Source: Actinomycetes bacterium (GTDB taxonomy: Bacteria > Actinomycetota > Actinomycetes > Propionibacteriales > Nocardioidaceae). From it: 5,073 bases of DNA. Both the position numbers and the translations under genes were made by a program. The stretch is taken from assembly GCA_023415395.1 (NCBI GenBank), contig JAEZKN010000037.1, positions 1 through 5,073 of the forward strand, written 5' to 3'. Shown in pieces: positions 1-4,840 of this stretch (its first letter is position 1; each line of letters begins with the position of its first letter). Below the pieces are notes generated by a model, which saw only the letters and a program-made list of their open reading frames with translations, made no database searches and was not told the origin of the DNA.

Positions 1-1096
1 CCATGAAGCCGGTGATGTTCTGCAGGAAGACCAGCGGGATGCCGCGCTGGTTGCACAGCTCGATGAAGTGCGCGCCCTTGAGCGAGGACTCGCTGAACAG
101 GATGCCGTTGTTGGCGACGATGCCGACCGGGTGGCCCCAGATGTGGGCGAAGCCGGTCACCAGCGTCTCGCCGTAGAGCTTCTTGAACTCCTGGAAGCGG
201 CTGCCGTCGACGATGCGACGGATCACCTCGCGCACGTCGTAGGGCGTGCGGGTGTCGGCGGGGACCACGTCGTAGAGGCTGCTCGGGTCCTCGTGCGGCT
301 CCTCGACGGGCACGGTGGTTGAGGAAGGACGGAGTCCTGTCTCGAAACCACTGCGGCGCGGCAGCGTGCCGACGATCGACCGGACGATGGCCAGCGCGTG
401 GGCGTCGTCCTCGGCGAGGTGGTCGACGACGCCGGAGGTGCGGGCGTGGACGTCGCCGCCGCCGAGCTCCTCGGCCGTGACGACCTCACCGGTCGCGGCC
501 TTCACCAGCGGCGGGCCGCCGAGGAAGATCGTGCCCTGGTTGCGCACGATCACGGTCTCGTCCGACATGGCCGGCACGTAGGCGCCGCCGGCGGTGCACG
601 AGCCCATGACCGAGGCGATCTGCGGGATGCCCCGTGCGGACAGGTTGGCCTGGTTGAAGAAGATCCGGCCGAAGTGCTCGCGGTCGGGGAAGACCTCGTC
701 CTGCATCGGCAGGAAGGCGCCGCCGGAGTCGACGAGGTAGACGCAGGGCAGGTGGTTGTCGCTGGCGACGGTCTGGGCACGCAGGTGCTTCTTGACCGTC
801 ATCGGGTAGTAGGTGCCGCCCTTGACGGTCGCGTCGTTGGCGACGACCACGACCTCGCGGCCGCTGACCCGGCCGATGCCGGTCACGACCCCGGCGGAGG
901 GGACGCCACCGCCGTACATCTCGTGGGCGGCCAGCGGGCTCAGCTCCAGGAACGGGCTGCCCGGGTCCAGCAGCCGGTCCACCCGGTCGCGCACCAGCAG
1001 CTTGCCGCGGTCGGTGTGCTTCTGGCGGGCGGCCTCGCTGCCGCCCCGCCGGGCGACGGCCAGCCGCTCGCGCAGCTCGTCCACCAGCTCCTTCAT
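1..1096 (-). CDS. accD1: Methylcrotonyl-CoA carboxylase carboxyltransferase (beta) subunit, 5' part; runs off the left edge
   Basis: Carboxyltransferase subunit of a biotin-dependent acyl-CoA carboxylase. It moves CO2 from carboxybiotin on the partner alpha subunit to 3-methylcrotonyl-CoA, a step of leucine breakdown in the cytoplasm. 365 residues are visible of roughly 530 expected, so the C-terminal third is outside the window. Seen: VKGGTYYPMT (91-100), VDSGGAFLP (122-130), FPDREHFGRIF (136-146), the oxyanion-type stretch GSCTAGGAYVPAM (165-177), QGTIFLGGPPLVKAATGE (187-204), then the second domain with FDVRE-like YDVREVI (286-292), IVDGSRFQEFK (295-305) and LFSESSLKGAHFI (333-345). These match MCC beta better than propionyl- or acetyl-CoA carboxylase subunits. 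ATG at 1096 is chosen because GGGGTGA lies 5 bases upstream; an in-frame GTG at 1105 would be a leaderless alternative. Odd: residues 250-261 are encoded by a palindromic repeat. The biotin subunit and dehydrogenase genes probably follow to the left. Confidence 0.93.
   Translation of the reverse strand, partial: MKELVDELRERLAVARRGGSEAARQKHTDRGKLLVRDRVDRLLDPGSPFLELSPLAAHEMYGGGVPSAGVVTGIGRVSGREVVVVANDATVKGGTYYPMTVKKHLRAQTVASDNHLPCVYLVDSGGAFLPMQDEVFPDREHFGRIFFNQANLSARGIPQIASVMGSCTAGGAYVPAMSDETVIVRNQGTIFLGGPPLVKAATGEVVTAEELGGGDVHARTSGVVDHLAEDDAHALAIVRSIVGTLPRRSGFETGLRPSSTTVPVEEPHEDPSSLYDVVPADTRTPYDVREVIRRIVDGSRFQEFKKLYGETLVTGFAHIWGHPVGIVANNGILFSESSLKGAHFIELCNQRGIPLVFLQNITGFM
315..351. repeat. Palindromic REP-like element inside accD1 reading frame
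   Basis: Imperfect inverted repeat. GTGGTT (315-320) pairs with AACCAC (346-351), GAG (321-323) with CTC (341-343), and AGGAC (326-330) with GTCCT (334-338), leaving a GGA loop. On the coding strand it reads as GFETGLRPSSTT, residues 250-261 of the carboxylase, without a stop or frameshift. It falls in the linker between the two crotonase-like domains. Its base composition is visibly lower in GC than the flanking codons. The outer ends (TGGTTGAGG ... TCTCGAAACCA) resemble a dispersed intergenic palindrome that I recall from Nocardioides genomes; that recollection is unchecked. Only one copy is present in this window. Confidence 0.72.
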
Positions 1097-1112
1097 GTGG
1101 CTCACCCCGCCA

Positions 1113-1118
1113 AGGTTA
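1113..1118 (-). promoter_or_regulatory. Predicted -10 box of accD1 promoter
   Basis: TAACCT on the minus strand fits the actinobacterial TAnnnT pattern. TGGACC at 1136-1141 lies exactly 17 bases upstream and matches 4 of 6 bases of TTGACA. Transcription would be expected to begin near 1105-1107, that is at or just before the in-frame GTG at 1105, so the mRNA would be leaderless or nearly so. If the start site is slightly further upstream, GGGGTGA (1102-1108) can act as ribosome binding site for ATG 1096. Confidence 0.5.
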
Positions 1119-1131
1119 GCGATCGTTAACC
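1114..1131. promoter_or_regulatory. 18-bp palindromic operator upstream of accD1, probable TetR-family site
   Basis: GGTTAGCGATCGTTAACC is an inverted repeat with 8 of 9 base pairs symmetric and centre CGATCG. It covers the predicted -10 box and the 3' half of the -35/-10 spacer of the accD1 promoter, a position where a bound protein would block RNA polymerase. A second copy with the same pattern GGTTAnCGnnCGnTAACC stands before the tetR gene at 4270-4287. Length, symmetry and location are usual for TetR-family operators. Binding is inferred from the shared sequence. Confidence 0.75.
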
Positions 1132-1183
1132 TCGCGGTCCACCGCCGCGGACCCGGGCGATCTGCTCGCCTTTCGGACGCCCC

Positions 1184-1208
1184 AAAGTCTATCGTTTCAC
1201 TTGACTTT
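1184..1208. promoter_or_regulatory. AT-richer promoter region of metY with inverted repeat AAAGTC-N13-GACTTT
   Basis: AAAGTC (1184-1189) is the exact reverse complement of GACTTT (1203-1208), separated by 13 bases. The stretch is far less GC-rich than its surroundings, as expected for a promoter. TTGACT at 1201-1206 resembles a -35 box, but no good -10 box sits 16-18 bases downstream. TATCGT (1190-1195) and TAGGCT (1208-1213) are possible -10 boxes. The repeat could be an operator for a methionine or sulfur regulator, but I do not recognise the motif. The whole divergent gap 1097-1252 holds no other gene. Confidence 0.4.
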
Positions 1209-1222
1209 AGGCTGAGTCGTAT

Positions 1223-1244
1223 CGACGACGCAGCGACGACGCAG
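1223..1244 (+). repeat. Perfect 11-bp tandem duplication in the metY leader
   Basis: CGACGACGCAG occurs twice back to back, at 1223-1233 and 1234-1244. The second copy ends in the first bases of the metY ribosome binding site. It may be a simple slippage duplication or may space the promoter from the gene. No function can be read from it. Confidence 0.8.
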
Positions 1245-1250
1245 GGAGAG
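1243..1250 (+). promoter_or_regulatory. Ribosome binding site of metY
   Basis: AGGGAGAG lies just before ATG 1253 at a workable distance. It is the clearest Shine-Dalgarno sequence in the window and fixes the metY start. Confidence 0.75.
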
Positions 1251-1252
1251 AC

Positions 1253-2539
1253 ATGACCTACCGCCCCGAGACCCTCGCAGTGCACGCCGGCCAGGAGGAG
1301 GCCGACCCGGCCACCAACGCCCGTGCGGTGCCGATCTACCAGACGACGTCCTACGTCTTCAACGACACCGAGCACGCCGCGAACCTCTTCGCGCTGGCCG
1401 AGCCCGGCAACATCTACACGCGGATCATGAACCCGACGCAGTCGGTGTTCGAGGAGCGCATCGCCCAGCTCGAGGGCGGCGTCGGCGCGCTCGCCACCGC
1501 CAGCGGCTCGGCGGCGACGACCTACGCCGTGCTCAACCTGACCTACGCCGGCGACAACATCGTCGCGCTCTCGACGCTCTACGGCGGCACCTACGCGCTG
1601 TTCGCCCACACGCTGCCGCAGTTCGGCATCGAGGTCCGCTTCGTCGACCCCGAGAAGCCCGAGGAGCTGGCCAAGCACGTCGACGAGAAGACCAAGCTGG
1701 TCTTCGGCGAGACCGTCGGCAACCCCAAGATCAACGTCATCGACATCCCGGCGTGGTCGGAGGCGGCCCACGCCGCAGGCCTGCCGCTGATCATCGACAA
1801 CACCGCGCCCACGCCGTACCTCGTGCGGGCGCTGGACCAGGGCGCCGACGTCGTCGTGCACGCGGCGACCAAGTACATCGGCGGCCACGGCACCTCGATC
1901 GGCGGCGTCATCGTCGACTCGGGCCGCTTCGACTGGGCGGCGCACTCCGAGCGCTTCCCCGGCCTGACCAAGCCCGACCCGGCCTACCACGGCGCGGTGT
2001 GGACCGAGGCGGCCGGCCCGGCGGCGTACATCATCCGGGCCCGCACCGTCCTGCTGCGCAACACCGGCGCGGCGGTCGCCCCGCTGAACTCCTGGCTCTT
2101 CCTCCAGGGGCTGGAGACCCTCCACCTGCGCATGGAGCGCCACAGCAGCAACGCGCTCGCGGTCGCGCAGTTCCTCGAGAAGCACGACGCGGTGTCGTGG
2201 GTCAGCTACCCCGGCCTGGAGAGCAGCCCCTACAAGGAGGTCGCGGACCGCACGTTCACCGGGCGCGGCTACGGCGGCCTGGTCAGCTTCGGCGTGAAGT
2301 CGGGGCGCGACGGCGGCAAGCGGTTCATCGAGGCCCTGCAGCTCTTCAGCCACCTGGCCAACATCGGGGACGCGAAGTCGCTGGCCATCCACAACGCCAC
2401 CACCACCCACAGCCAGCTGACGCCCGAGGAGCTGGACGCGGCGGGCGTGCCGGAGGACATGGTGCGGCTCTCGATCGGCATCGAGCACGTCGAGGACCTC
2501 ATCGCCGACCTGGAGCAGGCGCTGGCCGCGAGCAAGTGA
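1253..2539 (+). CDS. metY: O-acetylhomoserine sulfhydrylase (O-acetylhomoserine aminocarboxypropyltransferase)
   Basis: PLP enzyme of the Cys/Met metabolism family. It joins O-acetylhomoserine and sulfide to give homocysteine and acetate in the cytoplasm (direct sulfhydrylation route to methionine). The 428 residues match the usual length of bacterial MetY. Seen: YTRIMNPTQ (55-63) with Tyr55 and Arg57, which in this family bind the cofactor phosphate of the neighbouring subunit; ASGSAAT (83-89); Tyr110 in LYGGTY, which stacks on PLP; Asp182 in IIDNT, which contacts the pyridine nitrogen; and Lys207 in ATKYIGGHGT, the Schiff-base lysine. The long loop after it (SGRFDWAAHSERFPGLTKPDPAY, 223 onward) separates MetY from shorter cystathionine synthases and lyases. 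The residue before ATK is Ala204 where many relatives have Ser; the family signature allows either. The stop codon overlaps the metX start, so the two are surely co-transcribed. Confidence 0.95.
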   Translation: MTYRPETLAVHAGQEEADPATNARAVPIYQTTSYVFNDTEHAANLFALAEPGNIYTRIMNPTQSVFEERIAQLEGGVGALATASGSAATTYAVLNLTYAGDNIVALSTLYGGTYALFAHTLPQFGIEVRFVDPEKPEELAKHVDEKTKLVFGETVGNPKINVIDIPAWSEAAHAAGLPLIIDNTAPTPYLVRALDQGADVVVHAATKYIGGHGTSIGGVIVDSGRFDWAAHSERFPGLTKPDPAYHGAVWTEAAGPAAYIIRARTVLLRNTGAAVAPLNSWLFLQGLETLHLRMERHSSNALAVAQFLEKHDAVSWVSYPGLESSPYKEVADRTFTGRGYGGLVSFGVKSGRDGGKRFIEALQLFSHLANIGDAKSLAIHNATTTHSQLTPEELDAAGVPEDMVRLSIGIEHVEDLIADLEQALAASK

Positions 2540-3648
2540 CCGGCGCCCTCGGCCACGTCGAGACGCAGCGGGTCGTCCTCGCCACCGAGGACGACCCGCT
2601 GCTCACGCGGGGCGGCGGTCGCCTCGACCACGTCGACGTCGCCTTCGAGACCTACGGCGAGCTCTCGCCCGCCCGCGACAACGCGGTCTTCGTCTGCCAC
2701 GCCCTGACCGGCACGGCGAACGCCGCCGGCCTGCACCTGGGCGAGAAGAAGCGCGGCTGGTGGGACAACATGATCGGGCCCGGCAAGCCCGTCGACACCG
2801 ACCGCTTCTTCGTGATCTCGCCGAACATCCTCGGCGGCTGCTCCGGCACGACCGGTCCGTTGTCGACCGACCCCGCCACCGGGCGTGCCTACGGCCTGGA
2901 CTTCCCGCTGCTGCACATGACCGACCTGGTCGCGGTGCACCGGCGGCTGCTGCGCCACCTCGGCATCGAGCGGCTCTACGCCGGCGTCGGCGGCTCGCTC
3001 GGCGGCATGCAGGTGCTGCAGTGGGCGATCGACGACCCCGCGGCCGTCGAACGCGCCGTCATGGTCGCCGCGTCCTCGCGCCTGCCCGCGGAGAACATCG
3101 CCTTCTCCACCGTCGCGCGCGAGGCGATCATGAACGACCCCGACTTCGTCGGCGGCCGCTACGCCGAGCACGGTGTCTTCCCGTGGCGCGGCCAGAAGGT
3201 CGCCCGGATGATGGCGCACATCACCTACGTCTCGGGGCAGTCGCTGGAGTCCCGGTTCGGCCGGGCGCGCACCTCGACCGGCGACGACTGGACCCTGGAG
3301 GCGGACTACGAGGTCGAGCACTACCTGCAGCACCAGGGCCTGACCTTCCTGGACCGCTTCGACGCGCTGTCCTACCTCTACCTCACCCGGCTGCTGGACT
3401 ACTTCGACCCGTTCGCCGACCCCGGCACCGACGACGCCCTGCGCTCGGCGGTCACCCGCTTCCAGGTGACCTCCTTCGACAGCGACTGGCGCTTCTCGAC
3501 CGCCCAGTCGCAGCGTCTCGTGACCGAGCTGGAGCGGCTCGGCTGCGCGGTCGACTTCGCCGAGCTCGCCTCGCCGTACGGCCACGACTCGTTCCTCCTC
3601 GACCCGCCGGGCTACCACGACCGGGTGCGGGCGTTCCTCGCGTCCTGA
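2536..3648 (+). CDS. metX: Homoserine O-acetyltransferase
   Basis: Alpha/beta-hydrolase-fold acyltransferase. It acetylates the homoserine hydroxyl with acetyl-CoA, making the substrate used by MetY. 370 residues, normal for the family. Seen: HALTGTANA (55-63), the strand-loop NILGGCSGTTGP (97-108), nucleophile elbow GGSLGGMQVLQW (152-163) with Ser154, FDSDWRFS (314-321) with Asp317, and YGHDSFL (348-354) with His350, giving the full Ser-Asp-His triad. The GTG start at 2536 overlaps the metY TGA (GTGA), and the N-terminus from there reads like MetX proteins. No strong ribosome binding site precedes it, so translation is probably coupled to metY. The reading frame is also open upstream to about 1753 inside metY, but that part is low-complexity Arg/Pro/Gly out-of-frame sequence and is not part of the gene. 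Some MetX-family enzymes use succinyl-CoA instead; the acetyl call rests on the MetY partner. Confidence 0.94.
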   Translation: MTGALGHVETQRVVLATEDDPLLTRGGGRLDHVDVAFETYGELSPARDNAVFVCHALTGTANAAGLHLGEKKRGWWDNMIGPGKPVDTDRFFVISPNILGGCSGTTGPLSTDPATGRAYGLDFPLLHMTDLVAVHRRLLRHLGIERLYAGVGGSLGGMQVLQWAIDDPAAVERAVMVAASSRLPAENIAFSTVAREAIMNDPDFVGGRYAEHGVFPWRGQKVARMMAHITYVSGQSLESRFGRARTSTGDDWTLEADYEVEHYLQHQGLTFLDRFDALSYLYLTRLLDYFDPFADPGTDDALRSAVTRFQVTSFDSDWRFSTAQSQRLVTELERLGCAVDFAELASPYGHDSFLLDPPGYHDRVRAFLAS

Positions 3649-3668
3649 GCTGGTCTGGGCGTCGGGAT

Positions 3669-3684
3669 CCCCGGTTCACCGGGG
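3669..3684 (+). terminator. Hairpin after metX, possible terminator of metYX
   Basis: CCCCGG (3669-3674) pairs perfectly with CCGGGG (3679-3684) around a TTCA loop, 21 bases after the metX stop. A weaker outer pairing, GGTCTGG (3652-3658) with CCAGACC (3713-3719), encloses it. There is no T-run after the stem, which is common in high-GC actinobacteria, so termination is plausible but unproven. It could also only partly separate metYX from the thioredoxin gene 91 bases downstream. Confidence 0.45.
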
Positions 3685-3739
3685 AAACCGACCGGCCACC
3701 GCCCCGGAACAACCAGACCGCGGCGGCAGTTGTACCGGT

Positions 3740-4135
3740 ATGACCGCCGTAGCACTGACCGCTGACACCTTCGAGCAGACCGTCGTCGACAACGACATCG
3801 TGCTCGTGGACTTCTGGGCCGCCTGGTGCGGGCCGTGCCGCCAGTTCGCACCGGTCTTCGAGGCCGCCTCCGAGCAGCACTCCGACGTGGTGTTCGGCAA
3901 GGTCGACACCGAGGCCGAGCAGTCGCTGGCCGCCGCCGCCCAGATCACCTCGATCCCGACGCTGATGGCCTTCCGCGACGGCATCCTCGTCTTCGCCCAG
4001 CCCGGGGCGCTCCCCGCCCCGGCCCTGGAGCAGGTCATCACCGCGGTGAAGGACCTGGACATGGACGAGGTCCGCCGCCAGATCGCCGCACAGGATTCCG
4101 GGCAGGAGCCCGAGCAGCAGGAGAACGGCTCCTGA
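3740..4135 (+). CDS. Thioredoxin
   Basis: Small cytoplasmic dithiol-disulfide oxidoreductase; no signal peptide or membrane segment. 131 residues: a thioredoxin fold to about residue 105, then a hydrophilic, Gln/Glu-rich tail (about 107-131). Seen: VLVDFWAAWCGPC (21-33) with redox pair Cys30/Cys33 preceded by Trp29, the buried Asp24, and cis-Pro73 in SIPTL opposite the active site. It would be reduced by thioredoxin reductase and serve reductases and stress repair. Because thioredoxin can feed electrons to sulfate assimilation, its place after metYX may be meaningful, but this is inference. The ATG at 3740 fits the usual thioredoxin N-terminus. No Shine-Dalgarno sequence precedes it (GTTGTACCGGT), so it may be leaderless or read through from metYX. 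Symbol left blank because which of the organism's several thioredoxins this is cannot be told. Confidence 0.92.
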   Translation: MTAVALTADTFEQTVVDNDIVLVDFWAAWCGPCRQFAPVFEAASEQHSDVVFGKVDTEAEQSLAAAAQITSIPTLMAFRDGILVFAQPGALPAPALEQVITAVKDLDMDEVRRQIAAQDSGQEPEQQENGS

Positions 4136-4156
4136 GCCTCACGGTTCCCAGGAGCC
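4103..4156 (+). repeat. Alternating complementary 8-mers across the thioredoxin stop codon
   Basis: CAGGAGCC occurs at 4103-4110 and 4149-4156. Its exact reverse complement GGCTCCTG lies between them at 4127-4134 and contains the first two bases of the stop codon. The middle copy can pair with either neighbour, giving two mutually exclusive 8-bp hairpins with loops of 16 and 14 bases. The downstream copy can also pair with GGCTCC at 4161-4166. The upstream copies are constrained by coding, so part of this may be coincidence. Confidence 0.55.
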
Positions 4157-4166
4157 GATCGGCTCC
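4151..4166. repeat. Perfect 16-bp palindrome between the thioredoxin gene and tetR
   Basis: GGAGCCGATCGGCTCC is its own reverse complement over all 16 bases. It could be a protein site or fold into a 6-bp hairpin with a GATC loop in RNA. Its right half is also the start of the larger stem at 4162-4209, so the two structures compete. It is unrelated in sequence to the GGTTA operator. Confidence 0.6.
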
Positions 4167-4209
4167 ACCGGGCGCCCGCTGCGTGACCCGCTGCGACGCC
4201 CGGTGGAGC
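4162..4209 (+). terminator. Strong 13-bp stem-loop, probable thioredoxin transcription terminator
   Basis: GCTCCACCGGGCG (4162-4174) pairs without mismatch with CGCCCGGTGGAGC (4197-4209). The 22-base loop holds two direct copies of CCCGCTGCG (4175-4183 and 4187-4195). It starts 26 bases after the thioredoxin stop. No T-run follows, as is common for actinobacterial terminators. A weaker 7-bp inverted repeat, TGGCAGC (4220-4226) with GCTGCCA (4243-4249), follows it. Confidence 0.62.
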
Positions 4210-4269
4210 TGTCCCCCGATGGCAGCCACGCTACGGCGTCCAGCTGCCACGCACATGGCCCGGACGGAC

Positions 4270-4287
4270 GGTTATCGCCCGCTAACC
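4270..4287. promoter_or_regulatory. 18-bp palindromic operator upstream of tetR (autoregulatory site)
   Basis: GGTTATCGCCCGCTAACC ends 7 bases before the tetR ATG. Outer GGTTA/TAACC and inner CG/CG are symmetric. It shares every symmetric position with the site before accD1 (1114-1131): both are GGTTAnCGnnCGnTAACC. It covers the predicted tetR -10 box, so binding should repress the gene. TetR-family proteins commonly control themselves this way; that this protein binds here is inference. Confidence 0.75.
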
Positions 4288-4288
4288 T
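4283..4288 (+). promoter_or_regulatory. Predicted -10 box of tetR, leaderless start
   Basis: TAACCT is identical to the predicted accD1 -10 box and lies 6 bases before the ATG at 4295, the spacing expected when transcription begins at the start codon itself. The only Shine-Dalgarno-like bases, GAGG (4289-4292), are two bases from the ATG, too close to work. The -35 region is weak (CGGACG, 4261-4266). Confidence 0.5.
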
Positions 4289-4294
4289 GAGGCC

Positions 4295-4840
4295 ATGAGC
4301 CGGCGCGACCAGATCCTCGCGACCGCGGCCGACCTCTTCGCCGCCCGCGGGTTCCACGGGGTGTCGGTCGCCGACCTCGGCGCCGCCTGCGGCATCTCCG
4401 GGCCGGCGCTCTACAAGCACTTCCCCTCCAAGCAGGCGATGCTCGCCGAGATGCTGGTCTCGATCAGCGAGGAGCTGCTCAGCGTCGGGCAGCAGCGGGT
4501 CGCCGCCGCGGCGGACGCCGACGGCGCGCTCGCCGGGCTCGTCGACTGGCACGTCGACTTCGCGCTGCGCCACCGCCCGCTGATCGTGGTGCAGGACCGC
4601 GACTGGGAGTCGCTGCCCGCCGACGCGCGCGAGCGGGTCCGCTACCTCCAGCGGGAGTACGTCGACCTCTGGGCCGCCCAGCTGCGGCTGCGCGACGACC
4701 GGCTGGACCTGCCCACCGCCCGCGCGATGGCGCACGCGGCCTTCGGGCTCATCAACTCCACGCCGCACTCGGCCCTGCTCCCGGACGCGCAGATGCGCGA
4801 GGTCCTCACCCGGATGGCGCTGGCGGCTCTGGGCCACTGA
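4295..4840 (+). CDS. TetR/AcrR-family transcriptional regulator, candidate repressor of branched-chain acyl-CoA catabolism
   Basis: 181 residues, a typical one-domain-plus-ligand-domain TetR repressor acting as a dimer. The N-terminal DNA-binding domain spans about 4-50: ILATAADLFAARGFHGVSV (7-25), then the helix-turn-helix with DLGAACGISGPALYKHF (27-43) and the typical KQAMLAEML that closes it. The rest (about 55-181) is the variable helical ligand and dimer domain, so the inducer cannot be read from sequence; an acyl-CoA of leucine breakdown is a guess. In mycobacteria a TetR protein (BkaR, Rv2506) controls the accD1-accA1 branched-chain operon, which would be a fitting parallel. The operator before this gene matches the one before accD1 at the other end of the window. 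The 3' end overlaps the convergent gene by 35 bases. Confidence 0.93.
   Translation: MSRRDQILATAADLFAARGFHGVSVADLGAACGISGPALYKHFPSKQAMLAEMLVSISEELLSVGQQRVAAAADADGALAGLVDWHVDFALRHRPLIVVQDRDWESLPADARERVRYLQREYVDLWAAQLRLRDDRLDLPTARAMAHAAFGLINSTPHSALLPDAQMREVLTRMALAALGH

Noticed and set aside
398..1129. 243-codon plus-strand open frame opposite accD1
   Set aside because: The minus-strand frame encodes clear MCC beta motifs throughout; the plus-strand frame is low-complexity Val/Ala/Gly/Asp sequence.
1187..1191. GTCTA as half of a McbR site (TAGAC-N6-GTCTA)
   Set aside because: The matching TAGAC half is absent at the required distance (GACGC stands there).
1216..1226. Small GTCG-TAT-CGAC hairpin in the metY leader
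   Set aside because: Only four base pairs, expected by chance in this sequence.
1132..1252. SAM-I or SAM-IV riboswitch upstream of metY
   Set aside because: None of the conserved SAM riboswitch core sequences is visible, and the leader after the likely promoter is too short.
1753..2535. The metX reading frame stays open far upstream, inside metY, suggesting a 631-residue protein
   Set aside because: The upstream part is Arg/Pro/Gly-rich out-of-frame sequence over a perfectly conserved metY; MetX begins naturally at GTG 2536.
2269..3618. 449-codon open frame antisense to metY/metX
   Set aside because: Composition is typical of a shadow frame in high-GC DNA, with no recognisable domain, and both sense genes are intact.
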